NCBI GenBank assembly: GCA_011109175.1
Contig: RDEW01000038.1
Location: 367,155-431,154 of the forward strand
Source of the DNA: Dicyema japonicum
Taxonomy: Eukaryota; Dicyemida; Rhombozoa; Dicyemidae
DNA length: 64,000 nucleotides
Direction: 5' to 3'
Part shown: in pieces, positions 34,910 to 45,947 of the stretch
How the letters are laid out: each line of letters opens with the position of its first letter
Position numbering within the stretch: the stretch's first letter is position 1
Program-made: the position numbers and the translations under genes
The notes under the pieces: generated by a model
The model's database searches: none
Told to the model about the DNA's origin: nothing
What the model saw: only the letters and a program-made list of their open reading frames with translations

Positions 34910-35430
34910 AATTAAGTGATGTCGGTACGCCTCAACAGGACATTAACTAACCCAGACTTAGCCTCGGAAAAGACTGACCCTAAAAATAAATACGAATGTC
35001 TCGATGGACAGTTCATTTTTGAACCAGTGGCAAACATCAGGACTTATAAGAAACAGTTCACTGACCTTAACTTCGTGAAGGTGCTCGTCTCAAAATTTAA
35101 AGAATCCTCAAACCGGTCACTATCCACATTGTACATCCAATTCACAGAACCAACTATAAATTATGGATGTGTAGTTTGGGGAACAAAACTTGCCAGAAAA
35201 ACATGGATATGATCAACTCCGCTCAATCCAGTATGACCAACACAATCTATCGAATCACAGGACTACCAATAAAGGCAACCCCATTTGAGGTCCTTGTGAG
35301 GGAGTCGGGCGGGATATTTACCCGAAATGGTAAACCTCCAGAAGAACGGTGTTTTCGAGAATGCGTCGATTCCCGAAAGCAACGCCGGGAAAAGATGAGA
35401 ATATTGCTGAGAGAAGCCGGTATCACCTGA
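34910..35430 (+). mobile_element. RT 3' fragment, unclassified non-LTR
   Basis: Two frames read TDLNFVKVLVSKFKESSNRS, LYIQFTEPTINYGCVVWGTK (the thumb motif F--P-I-YGC--W) and a C-terminal region (NTIYRITGLPIKATPFEVL). GQFIFEPVA near 35010 also occurs at 57215 (GQFIFELVAVE). No intact ORF. Confidence 0.5.
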
Positions 35431-35434
35431 CGGC

Positions 35435-37200
35435 GTTTTTCCTTTTAATTAGTTTACATGGTGATTTTTGGCTTAATAATAATAACCTTGAGTATTTATA
35501 GTGTCCACAATAATCCCCCTATTACGAATTATTAATAATCAACTTTAACGTTGACGGTATCTCCCCAAATAGTATAAAATAGTTTGTGATTTCCAACAAC
35601 TGCAACTTCAAAATAAATAAGTTGAATGCAATCTAATTAACATAAAAACACAACCCTCCCGATAAGGAGTATTGCCTCAAACTTAGGCAGAACTCACACT
35701 TTATTTTAAGAAGTAAGAACAGTAATGCTAATTAATCCAGGCATTTCCAATAGACTTATCGTCCTTTTCTTTGTGTGTGAGTTCTAGAAGAAAATCCAGA
35801 TCCTCAGTGCTGAACGGTGTCACTCGTCAACCCCGGAGCATAACCTTCAACCGAATGGACAGCAGTAAGATTGGAACTATGGACTTCATGATTTTGGTCT
35901 GGAACTTATCACACTGAGCCATCAAATCGACAAGGGTAAAATAAAATTGGTAAACGTTGATTAGAACCGAGGGATGCACTCGTGCAATCATGAGAACTAT
36001 GTTCTATGGCCTAATACTTGATGTGTGGACTTGAGGGAGGAGCAACGGGCCAAGATAAGGTCAGCTTGTCATGATCACGTGATTAGTTTGGTTTCACAGT
36101 GGTCTGTAAATTGAATTCATTTATGTACTTTGAGATGTTAATGACATTATTAAAGGGAGGCCCGTTAGAGTTAAAATATTACAGACACCAGCATAAAGGG
36201 GGAAATAATGACTGCGAATCCGGGTCGTACCCTTCCACAATGTAACTCATAGACATTTATAATAATTATTCTGTCACTCATACACCACTTCGGTGTACTT
36301 CAGAAGGCAATTTAAGATGGAAAGCAAATCAGGGTCCATAATGGTTTGAATTGCTGAGTAAACATGTTAGGCGATATTTTCCATGGTTCTCATTGCGACT
36401 CCTGTAATCTTGGTTTCTTGTAGACCACCGATGGAGAATTTTATCTCTCACAATCTTCACAAAGCATTATCCTTGACCACAGTTTAGAGATTCCTCTAGA
36501 TATGAATGTAGTCAGGTCCTTTTCGAACATTGTGTTTTCCATAAAAAAACTACTCATTTATTACTCATTAGGTAAGCTCATGTTCTCGTACAAATATAGG
36601 CCTGTTCGGAGAAAAACTAAAAAAACTGGACTCTTTTCACCCCGCACAACAGAGACGAATGTTGTCCTCCATTTTGTGATAGAACCTGATTGACAGAAAA
36701 TCTAGATTCCAGATATTCCACATAAATCGTCACCAGTACAATTTCTGAATGTATTAAACGGCGTGAGTACCTTCTAACTTGTTAATTAATTGGTTCATCT
36801 CGATGGATTGATTCCAAGCATTTACTCTTCCATCAAGTCTCAATTATTTTTTACTTCAATGAACATTTTGCTATGATAATTTACAACTTGAAATCAGTTG
36901 TGAAAAAGTTGGCATAAATTTTATAAACTTTTTCAGTAATCTTAGAGAAACGGAAGATGATCTCCGACACCCACAAACAAGTCTTGTAAGTTTTTAGTGT
37001 TCAGCTTTTGAATTCAAACCTTAGTGACCTTATTGATGCTGGAGTTGGTAGATTGAATAATTTTTTTTAATTTATTGTACCAAATTAAGAAAATAAAGTA
37101 TTTTTACAGTGGCACCTGTGAAATAATAATAAAAATGGTACACCTGTTAGTTTGAGATGTTTATAGACGAGCCAAGTGAAACAATTTAATTTATTAACCC
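35435..37200. other. Intergenic, no gene recognised
   Basis: AT-rich sequence without a convincing coding frame. 36502-36693 is open but featureless. No terminal repeats seen. Confidence 0.4.
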
Positions 37201-38352
37201 AGAAATCACGAAAAAGAGGATAGAGTTATTGTCTAATTAAGTGATCCCGGAGTCCATACCAGTCCTTTTCCTGCGGTTTTTTTACCCCAAGATCACCGGA
37301 TTAGAAAAAGTTCTAGATAGTCAGATATAGAGTGAAAGCGGACAGCCGGTTTTTATTGCCCACTGTAGAAATGACTTCACTCTCCACCTTAGGTGTTCTT
37401 TAACATTCAATACGTTATCCACAGTTTTCTTATTTATTATTTTCAAGGCAGCAAGTTGTGCGGCTTCTAATTTTTGAGACGACGATTCAGAAATCATCGA
37501 GCTCCAGGAGGGACATGCGTATTCGATTACTGGCAGTATGTATTGTCTGTAAATTTTCTGTAGTAAGAAGGTGTTGTGCCCGATTGGTGATCGGGACAAA
37601 ATTTTCAATATGTTGGTCCTCCTCCTGACTTTGGTAATAACGTCATTGACATGTTGGCCGAATGTCAGGAGAGTATCCAACTTTAATCCTAGTATTGTTG
37701 GAGACTTATAGGAATTTCATATCCAAACAATTTGATTTTGGGAGAGTATAATGATCTTCTATATGTAGAGAAAATTGTTATAAACGACTTTCCTGTAGAA
37801 ACTTCCAGTCGATTTGATGTGAGCCAATGTTCCAGCATACTAATATAACTTTGAAGTTTTATCCCTGTCTTCTCATAGTTAGCGTCTCTCGTGAAAGAAC
37901 AATGTCATCTGCGTATGAGAGTATTAATGTATCGGGATCGTGTTGGTGGGAAGGTCATTGGTGTACAGGTTAAGAGCAGGGGAGAGAGAGGTGAACCTTG
38001 AGGGACACCATTCGGCAATAAACGGGATTTAGATTTTCTGTTGTCTGACATCACTTGTCCTCTTCTTCCACTTAAAAAGTTCGACAGCCATCTTTTAATG
38101 TTTGGATTTATAAGAGTGTTAGAAATTTTCTCTATAAGCAGCGTCCGGGAAACGGAGTCGAATGCTTTCTTCAAGTCTATTGAAGCCATTATGGTCCTTT
38201 TATGTGGTTTTGGATAAGAGAATCCATCAGATATATATTGATTTAATTTTGTTAAGTGAGTCGTAGTAGAATGATTTTCACCGAATCCATGCTGGAATAC
38301 TCGATTTGGTACAATATTTTTCATTCGTGTTAAAAATAATTCCGTGTTACAC

Positions 38353-38385
38353 ATTCTATCGTGTTACATTTTGACCTTGAAATTT
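38353..38385 (+). repeat. Ginger-type left terminal inverted repeat
   Basis: 33 bp starting ATTCTATCGTGTTACATTTT, an exact inverse of 40002-40034. Further inward, ACACCAATCAACCTTGATATT is again matched near 39970-39992 with one change, so the inverted repeat is at least 55 bp with a small gap. Confidence 0.85.
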
Positions 38386-38570
38386 GACACCAATCAACCT
38401 TGATATTAATCCTCTAAAATTAATCCACTTAACACAATTCACAGCTTGAAAAATTAAATCACCACTAGCTAAATAACTGTTGTTTTGTTAATATTATTAA
38501 TGTAATATTTAATTTTATAATTAAGTTATTATTTTATAAAAATAAATCTATTCAACCCTTAAAATTACAA

Positions 38571-38705
38571 TAGATACTAGATCCCTATGCGGCCTTCGGC
38601 CGCTGTTCTTCTAATAAATACTATATCCCTATTCAGCCTTCGGCCGCTGCTCTTCTTCTGATAGATACTAGATCCCTGCCTTTAGCCGCTGTTCTTTTGA
38701 TAGAC
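38571..38705 (+). repeat. Three tandem units of about 45 bp in the Ginger element
   Basis: Each unit contains TAGATACTAGATCCCT or a close variant and CGGCCTTCGGCCGCTGTTCT. The GGCC(TTC)GGCC core can form a small hairpin. Confidence 0.8.
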
Positions 38706-38749
38706 ACTAATATAAATAAACATAAGAAATTCAATTTTATTACAAAAGT

Positions 38750-39967
38750 TTAACGAATTACTCTAATTAGGGATTTTAGCACTTCTTTTTCTTGTTCATT
38801 TTTAATTCTAATTTTGTTTTCCGATATTATTTCCTCAACCGTAAAGGGTCCTATTGTGACCAAATTTAAAAAACCTTCATAAAATGAATTCAATTTCATT
38901 TTTTTATATTTTGGATCGTTATTAAAGTCTTTCGCTACTAAGACCGAATCTCCAATTTCCATTGATCCATTATTTAAATTTCGTTTTCTTTTCATTCTCT
39001 GATAATACTGTTCATTGTTAATTTCAACATCTAAAATAAAAATGTTTTCTATATACCTTCTTTGATTTTATTTCACAGTCATCCTCATTATTCAAACTTG
39101 ATAGTTCTTCCTCATTATCCTTATCCATATCTAAACATTATAAAGTCACTATAGACAATTGAATCGAGGCTCGTAGACCATTTGTGATTTCCTTTTACAA
39201 ATAGTCTTTTTTGTAACCAACGCGTTAACGTTTGGTTACACCTTTCAACTTGACCCTGTGATTGAGGGTGCCTTGGGCGACTAAACTTCTGTAAAACGTT
39301 GCATTCTTGGCATAATGAAGGAACTATTTCATTTTTGAATTCTTTTCCGTTGTCTGATTGTAATATTTGAGGAGGTCCAAAATTATAAAAAATGTTTATT
39401 TTTTAAATAGAAGCAATTAGAAATGCTTCTTTCGAATTAGTAGCTCGGGCAAAGCAAAATTTTGAATAAATATCAATTACGTTAAAAATATATTTGAGAC
39501 CATGATTTTCCTCAGACCATCGACTCAAATCTACCATATCCATTTGATAGCGCTCTCTTGGAGCTTTCGCTTTAATGTTTATTAAAAAAATATGTGCTTT
39601 TAGCGACTGACTTTGTGCACACGCCATTCAGCACAAACTTTTCGGATGATAGATCTCTTAATAGTAAAAAAATAGTTGTCAGAGTATTCTTTCATTTTGT
39701 TTACTCCATAATGCGTTTTCAAATGTAAATTCAGACTTCATAGTTTCCAAATCATCTTGAGCAATTACAATTTTTTGTTCCATCATTGGTTATTAGCCTA
39801 GAGTCTTCTAGTAAGAAACATTTTGTCTTATTTAGAAATCGGGACTTCTTCATTCCAGTTAAACTTCCATCAATCTTATTGTTTTCCAAATAAGCAACAA
39901 TATTTTTGTACTCTTCAATAGTTAGTACTAAATTTTTAAGTAGCATTTTTGATAAAAACGGCAACAT
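38750..39967 (-). pseudogene. Ginger-type integrase/transposase
   Basis: Minus strand. 39967-39752 is an N-terminal region (IEEYKNIVAYLENNKIDGSL). 39627-39403 starts the RNase-H-fold core with the first catalytic Asp in ERYQMDMVDLSRW and FNVIDIYSKFCFAR. After an in-frame TAA, the core continues FGPPQILQSDNGKEFKNE (second Asp) and HPQSQGQVERCNQTLTRWLQ (catalytic Glu). 38995-38750 is the C-terminal SH3-like tail (VGDSVLVAKDF-type, FYEGFLNLVTIGPFTVEEI). D, D and E are all present. One stop at about 39415 and another near 39125 break the frame; whether short introns account for them I cannot show. Confidence 0.75.
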
Positions 39968-40001
39968 CTGAATATCAAGGTTGATTCGTGTCGAAAAAAT
40001 A

Positions 40002-40034
40002 AAATTTCAAGGTCAAAATGTAACACGATAGAAT
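40002..40034 (-). repeat. Ginger-type right terminal inverted repeat
   Basis: 33 bp, exact inverse of 38353-38385. Confidence 0.85.
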
Positions 40035-40094
40035 TTGTAACGCGGATGGCGAGCCACATTAATTTTTCTAAAATTCGGGACATTGCACATAGTA

Positions 40095-40310
40095 TTGCAA
40101 AGAGGATAAGAGTTATTGTCTAATTAAGTGATCCCGGAGTCTATACCAGTCATTTTCCTGCTGTTAGTTTTGGAGTCCTGGATTAATTCTCAGAACGGGG
40201 TAGGTTCTTTTCTTATCTCGGGCAGGCGTCCAGATATAGTTCGATGTCAGGCCCGAGGAGATGGTCAGGGGACTTTGCCATCTTGAGAATCAATAAAAAC
40301 TGTTTTTACA
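40095..40310 (-). mobile_element. Family A/B LINE 3' end
   Basis: On the minus strand matches 23575-23760: GGCAAAGTCCCCTGACCATC, ATATCTGGACGC, then GGGATCACTTAATTAGACAA and CTCTTATCCTCTTTGC. Noncoding end of a truncated element. Confidence 0.75.
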
Positions 40311-40319
40311 GTTACAAGT

Positions 40320-41085
40320 GTCCCACGTAATTTACACACCAGATCCCCTTGTGAGTTGATAGAAAAGTAGCCAAGATATTTTCAACAACATACTTAACCT
40401 TTTCAATGTTTTTCTGATTGAACGCGGAACCAGAGTACTTAAAATAAAAATTGATAGTATTTTATTTAATTATTCGAAACAATTTAAAAATTTTGAAAAA
40501 TTTAAAAAAATCAATAAAAGTTTGGATACTAAATGCAATCAGGTTTCCAAATTTAAAAAATTAAAACATTTTTTTCTATCCGAGTGAGCATGAAAGTGGT
40601 GATGGATTTGTGAGATATTTAAAACTGCCAAATCGATGAATCAAGCCAAATATTTTGATTACCCACAGTTGGCCAGAATTATATTTGTCAAAATAATATA
40701 GTTAATCTATTTTATTTAGGATCGGTACAAAATCCACGTTCTTCCTCGTGTAATGAAATGAGATTGTATTGTTATAAATTCCACAAGAAGCACTTGAGAT
40801 AGTATTTTTATTTTCTTATTAACCCCAAGAACAAAAAGAAGGTAGCAATAACCGTCTAATTAAGTCACTTTGGGGTTATTATTATTAAAAATCAAGAATC
40901 ACCGAAACACCCGGTTTCTCAAAGTAGTCTCGTCATCCAGGTGTTTGTCCCTTGACCTGACGCACATAGGTGTCATTCGAGCTCCCGTTCTCCTCACGAA
41001 AACACCGAATGGTGTAAATAGCCAATTAGAGAACCTTTGTAGTGTCGTAGTGACTGTAGCTTAAAGTCGTCGATCTTCTTTAGAT
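40320..41085. other. AT-rich spacer with another LINE 3' motif
   Basis: No gene recognised. 40855-40890 reads CGTCTAATTAAGTCACTTTG followed by GGGTTATTATTATTAA, an inverted variant of the family A/B 3' motif with a short trinucleotide run. Confidence 0.4.
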
Positions 41086-41089
41086 TTGT

Positions 41090-41600
41090 TTGTGACTTGT
41101 TAGTACTCCATGTAGCACAGCCATGGTGATAATCAGTTTATGTATTATGAGTGAGCTGAACATCGACTGAAGCAGACTTTGTAGTTTCCATGGAAAGGTT
41201 TTTCAAAGTTTTGTTTTTGTTGAGACAGGGAGATGGTGCTGTCAACCTGTTTACTGAATGTCATGGGGGGGTCGTATATGACTTGTGGAGGGGATTAACT
41301 CTCTATTGAAGAGTTTGTTAGTCTCCTATTTGAGGTATCATTGTTAATGACTTTATAGGGCTCGTGCATAATAGGTTCCTCATAAGCCAACTGCTCAGAT
41401 GGTCTAATAAATCTTGTAAGCGATCAACCGCAGTATAAACACACCGGTCTCTTGATGATTACATCATCAACATATGCGAGAATCAGCGTATCATCGTTGA
41501 TACGAACCCCAAGGACTGAGTATATCTTCAGTTTTTTTCTGTTCAGGACTGTCTGTCAAAGCCCTTTAGTTTATTTCTCTTTCGTATGAAAGCCCATGTT
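41090..41600 (-). mobile_element. Degenerate RT fragment
   Basis: On the minus strand near 41515-41440 a frame reads VLGVRINDDTLILAYVDDVI, an RT YxDD catalytic box, surrounded by broken frames. Family not assignable. Confidence 0.5.
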
Positions 41601-41609
41601 TCTGTGTTA

Positions 41610-41950
41610 GGATTATTTATTGCCCAGAATCACAGTTAAAGATAGTCCTCGACTAACTCCCAGTTCCCGCAATCAATGAGAAGAATCATTTCCAAGCATC
41701 ACGACCATTCATATCCTCCATTTTTAGAACCTCTTCAGTGGAGTAGGGAAGAGCGGGATCATTTTACAGACTGGCCAGACATTAGGTGACACCTTTGTAA
41801 AATAGATCACATGACACCTCTTAGGAATTGAAGAAGGCTAGACAAGAAGGGAATCCTTCAATTGTGTATGTATCTGTGAAGGAATCGAACCCGCAGCAAA
41901 TCACGATACTGTTTTCTGTTTGGATGAAAGGCGAGTACACCAGAGTCGAT
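41610..41950 (-). repeat. SINE-2 copy
   Basis: Contains GAACCTCTTCAGTGGAGTAG, GAAGAGCGGGATCATTTTA, CCAGACATTAGGTG, ACATGACACCTCTTAGGAAT, TGAAGAAGGCTAGACAAG and GGAATCGAACCCGC. The last, reverse-complemented, resembles a tRNA B box. Its right end lies about 110 bp before the GH27 start codon. Confidence 0.65.
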
Positions 41951-42063
41951 TGAAGGGAAATCTTCAAAGATAAAATATGATTTTTTTTAAATTGTTTTTA
42001 TTTAATTTTTTTTCATTTAGGTCAATCAATTTAAAAACGTTAATTCTGAGTGAAACATCAAAA

Positions 42064-43394
42064 ATGAAAATTATTGCAATTCTTTGTTTCGGTCTCTTAG
42101 GCCTTTGTCTAGACAATGGACTCGCTCTCGTGCCTCCGAAGGGTTGGCTAAGTTGGCAATACATAAGATGTAATACAAACTGCACAGACAATCCCGACGG
42201 ATGCTTAAAGTATATGCTGTATATTTAGTTAAGCGAAAACCTGATAAAAAGAACAGCCGATTATATGGTCAGGACAGGATTGAGAGACTCGGGGTACGAA
42301 TATATCGTTATTGATGACTGCTGGATGAGCAAAACTCGGGACGCCAAGGGAATATTAGTACCCGATCCCGAACGATTCCCCAGCGGAATCAAAACCCTGA
42401 CAGACTACGTACTTGTGTTAAAAAATTCAGGTCCATAAAAAAGGACTCAAATTCGGTATCTACGCTGACATGGGATTGAAGACCTGCCAACAATATCCCG
42501 GATCTCTTTTATACCTACAAATAGACGCATCCACCTTTGCCAACTGGGGAGTGGATTACCTTAAAATGGACGGATGTTATGGAGGAACTAAACTATACGA
42601 TGTCGGTAGTGCCTTTTCATTACTGAAGGGTACCCCCTGATGAGTTTCTATCTCAACCAAACTGGAAGACCCATTCTGTTCTCCTGTAGTTGGCCAGACT
42701 ATGAGGGGAATGTAAGACTTGGTTTATATGTTAGCCAAATTACGTCAACGTGGCCAAATACTGCAATATTTGGAGGAATGCTGCGGACATTCAGGATTCA
42801 TGGACATCGTTGGTCGGCATAATTGAGGACTATGGGGAGAATAAGGGGGATTTCTTGAAAATGTCAGGACCGGGGCATTTCAATGACCCTGATATGGTAA
42901 ATAACTATTACTAACATTCATAGCTTCTCGTGGGAGCCTTTGGTCTCAGTTACGAAGCCCAGAGGACTCAGATGATTATGTGGGCCATGCTGGCGGCTCC
43001 CTTGATGATTTCCAATGATGTGGCTCTTCTGGACCCTAAATTGGTGGCTCTACTTAGGAACAGATACATCCTAAACTTGAATAATGACCCACTAGGCAAA
43101 TCAGCTGTTCTCTATGAGAAAGTACGAGTTTATGGTAATTGACAGAAAGGCACAACACGTGTCTGGTTCAGAGAATTGAGCAATGGAAGATTTGCTTTTT
43201 CCTTTTTAAGTTTTTCCACAGCTGCAAACTATTATCACTACACAACAAGACTAACCACCCCCAATAATGTTCGCTACGTTGTCCATGAATTAACCACCAA
43301 CATAAAATTCGCGGAAATTAATAACGGAGATTACTTCACAGCGACTCTCGCTCCATACGGCACGTGTGCCATAGTGTTAGTGCCGATAGAATAG
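42064..43394 (+). CDS. GH27 alpha-galactosidase / alpha-N-acetylgalactosaminidase, secreted or lysosomal
   Basis: Six GT...AG introns of 24, 22, 23, 23, 27 and 24 nt (42210-42233, 42409-42430, 42606-42628, 42712-42734, 42897-42923, 43122-43145) resolve every frame break and leave exactly 395 codons plus stop. Residues 1-21 are a signal peptide ([20 protein letters not shown]). Family motifs in order: [51 protein letters not shown] with nucleophile Asp154, [25 protein letters not shown] with acid/base Asp213, and [17 protein letters not shown]. It would remove terminal alpha-Gal or alpha-GalNAc from glycans. The specificity loop has Ser186 where human GLA has Glu and NAGA has Ser, and Asp189 where GLA has Leu and NAGA has Ala, so it leans to the NAGA side. 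All catalytic residues are intact, unlike the surrounding transposons. Start chosen for the signal peptide. Confidence 0.92.
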
Positions 43395-44085
43395 ACGGTC
43401 CCCTTTCTCGTGTTTTTACTTTCGCTTTACTAACAATTCTTTTTGGGCGGTTTAATTTGAGTGAAATAATTCCCAAGTAATTATAGGTGTGGCCCACCAC
43501 AATTAGCTCTTTGCTAGCCATATTTAAGGGGTGGTGAGGAGATACTGAGGGAGGGGAGGAACGTTAATGAGTTATAATCTCCCCTTCTGAATCAATCACT
43601 TCTCTTCACATGTCTAACTTATTTATTTAAATACCAAGAATCACAGTTAAATTAAGAAAAAACACATCACTCAGTGTTCCTCTCGAGATCTAACACACTT
43701 CATGTACTGGCAATCGTTCATGTGAAATGAACTGTGGACCCGTTTTCCTCACTAAGGTCTCTAAGGGATAGGGTCTACCATCCCAAGACCGGATACACTC
43801 ATTGATCTCTTAGGTTTGTCTATAAGGCCTCTTGAAGTAGTTTCTTTAATTAGTTTGATCGATCAAGTGTCTTCATGTGCTAGAGTTGGTCTTACATAAA
43901 AGTTGATTCTTGAACAAAATCGCGTGCTTTATGTTTAAATCTCCGCATGATAGAAATTTTGGAGTTCTATCAGGGAAAACTTGTAGTATTTAGCCAAGAG
44001 CAGGAAAAAGCATGTAAATGTTCATAATTGCCACTACTTAGAGTGGGAGTCAGTATGTTGTCATATTTGGTCTTCATGCTGTATG
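43395..44085. other. Spacer downstream of GH27
   Basis: No gene recognised. CCAAGAATCACAGTTAAATT at about 43632 resembles the left end of the SINE-2 copy near 41628. Confidence 0.4.
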
Positions 44086-44087
44086 GC

Positions 44088-44150
44088 AGAGGTCCTCAAC
44101 CGGTGGGTCACAGATAGATGTCGGTCCGTAGACCAATTGATGTTGGGAAA
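44088..44150 (+). mobile_element. Possible hAT-type transposon end
   Basis: CAGAGGTCCTCAACCGGTGG followed by GTC ... GGTCCGTAGACCAATTG has the CAGNGGTNCNCAACCGGTGG plus GGTCCG-(A/C)GACC layout typical of hAT terminal repeats. The matching opposite end was not found. Confidence 0.4.
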
Positions 44151-44339
44151 GAAATATAGTTTAAAATATAGTTCGTATGTATATGCACAGTTTTTAAAGT
44201 TTTATTATTTCAGTTTATCATAGTCATTCGTTGGTCGTAAGCTAAGTTTAGTGTGTTTGTGTGTCTTGTGATTGTTGGCACGAAATAGCATCATATTCTT
44301 TTTTATATTTAGCAATTTCAATTTAAATTTTTCATCAAA

Positions 44340-45945
44340 AGACCCTCCCCAGAGAGAAAAGTCGTAGTCTACATAAAACCAGACACTCTGATAAAATATT
44401 ACACATCTATATCCTACAGGAAGTTTTCAAAAGAACACCAAGTATTCCTGAAAAAGATTGAACCGAAACGCTCCGATGACTGGATCCTATTTATTAGTCA
44501 GATGTTCGCAGAGCCATATCTAAGGCCAACAACTCAGAGGCCAAAGGACCAGACAACATAACCACATGTGAACTGAAGCACCTAGGCCATCGAGCTCTGG
44601 AACTATTAGCCTATATCATCAACCTATCCATTAACACAAATACAATCCCTGAAATATGGAAGAAGTCTCTAATCAGACCTATCCGAAAACCCAACAAACC
44701 AATAGATGAACCATCTTCCTATCGCCCAATATCCATTCTAAGTCCGGTCTCAAGAATCCTTGAAAGGCTTGTTTTGGAAAAAATACAAGACTCAATCCCA
44801 ATACCTCCGACCCAGCACGGATTCCGGGACAACCATTCGACAACAACACACCTTACAACCCTCACACAATTCATTGCGGAAGGATTTAACTTTCCCAAAC
44901 CACATCAGAAGACAGTACTTATATCCGTGGACATCACAAAAGCGTTTGACTCAGTCCCAGGAAACTCCTAACAAAAAAAATATACGAAACCAACATCCAT
45001 CTGAACCTGAAACTTTGGCTTGGAAACTTCTTAAATGGAAGACGAGCACAAGTACTCTGCAACAACATCAAATCAAGATCTCGCTATTTCCCAAATGGAG
45101 TCCCTCAAGGCTCCCACTATCACCCCAACTCTTCAATCTCTACATAAACGACATGCCACAAACCTGTAATGAAAACTGTCTAACCCTCTCCTATGCCGAC
45201 GATATCATTCTTGCTCCAAGAACAGAAGCATTCAATCAGCGACTCAGTTGGCTCAACAAATGCTCGACAACTTGGAACTATGGCTCTCGAAGCGGAGACT
45301 TGACACATCAGCAGCAAAGTCCTTTGTCACACTGTTTACCACCTACAAGAGACAGCTCTGTATCGAACCAAAAGTCTTTATGAAGAACGAAGCTATCTCT
45401 ATTAACAAAACACGAAGATTCTGGGAGTAACCTTTGATCAGGGACTCACCTTTATCCGGCATGTTGAAAACAGAGTAACTTCTGCTGTGAAAAAATGAGA
45501 ATTTTAAAAGTGCTCTCAAAAACACTTAGAGATCAAACTGGGATCCTTGCCACGATTTACAAACAATTTATCCGACCAACGATGACGTATGCAAGTCCTT
45601 CATGGGCAATACAAATGTCACGATCTTCCACATTGAAATTTTCTGCAATCGAGGAGACAGCAATAAGGTTAATTGGACCAGATCACAATATCCAACCTAT
45701 TGAAAACTTTTTAATTGAACTACAACGGAAACTATTAAAGGAGGCTGTTCTACCAAGCTGCCCTCTATTCCAAATACTATCGAATTATCTACAATCATAC
45801 AGAAATTTGAGCCGATGCCATGTCCAATGAGAAGAGCTGTTTAGGATTCTCGACCTCGCCGGACTCGTCCTCACCTTTGTCGGTCTGGGATCACTTAGTT
45901 AGATGATAACTTTTATTTCTTTCTCTTTGACCCAGTGATCCTGGG
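44340..45945 (+). mobile_element. Family A non-LTR retrotransposon, 5'-truncated
   Basis: Frames in order: linker AEGPDNITTCELKHLGH-type sequence near 44540, SSYRPISILSPVSRILERL near 44715, HGFRDNHSTTTHLTTLTQF, LISVDITKAFDSVP, NGVPQGSHYHP-type region near 45100, SYADDIILAPRTEAF near 45190, and a thumb at 45495-45830 (IYKQFIRPTMTYASPSWAI). The 3' end reads CTGGGATCACTTAGTTAG, then ATCCTGGGGG and a (TAA)n run at 45948-45967. Multiple frame breaks. Confidence 0.75.
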
Positions 45946-45947
45946 GG

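Larger units (their letters stand above)
38353..40034 (-). mobile_element. Ginger-type DNA transposon (gypsy-like integrase with TIRs)
   Basis: Flanked by long terminal inverted repeats rather than LTRs, but encoding a retroviral/gypsy-type DDE integrase, the combination that defines Ginger elements. It carries a three-unit minisatellite at one end. It interrupts a family A RT. A possible 5-bp target duplication, GTTAC/GTAAC, flanks it with one mismatch. Reading frames contain stops, so this copy is probably inactive. Confidence 0.75.
37205..40090 (-). mobile_element. Family A non-LTR retrotransposon, split by a Ginger-type insertion
   Basis: On the minus strand, 40090-40035 encodes AMSRILEKLMWLAIRV, and after the 1.7 kb insertion 38352 continues with NTELFLTRMKNIVPNRVFQH, GFGENHSTTTHLTKL, SIDLKKAFDSVSRTLL and NGVPQGSPLSPLLL. 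The thumb follows at 37680-37321 (IYRQYILPVIEYACPSWSS). The 3' end at about 37205-37260 reads GGGATCACTTAATTAGACAA on the minus strand. Protein order and motifs match 44340-45960. Confidence 0.75.

Noticed and set aside
38353-40034. Gypsy LTR retrotransposon or provirus
   Set aside because: The integrase is gypsy-like, but the ends are inverted rather than direct repeats, and no gag, protease or RT of this type is present.
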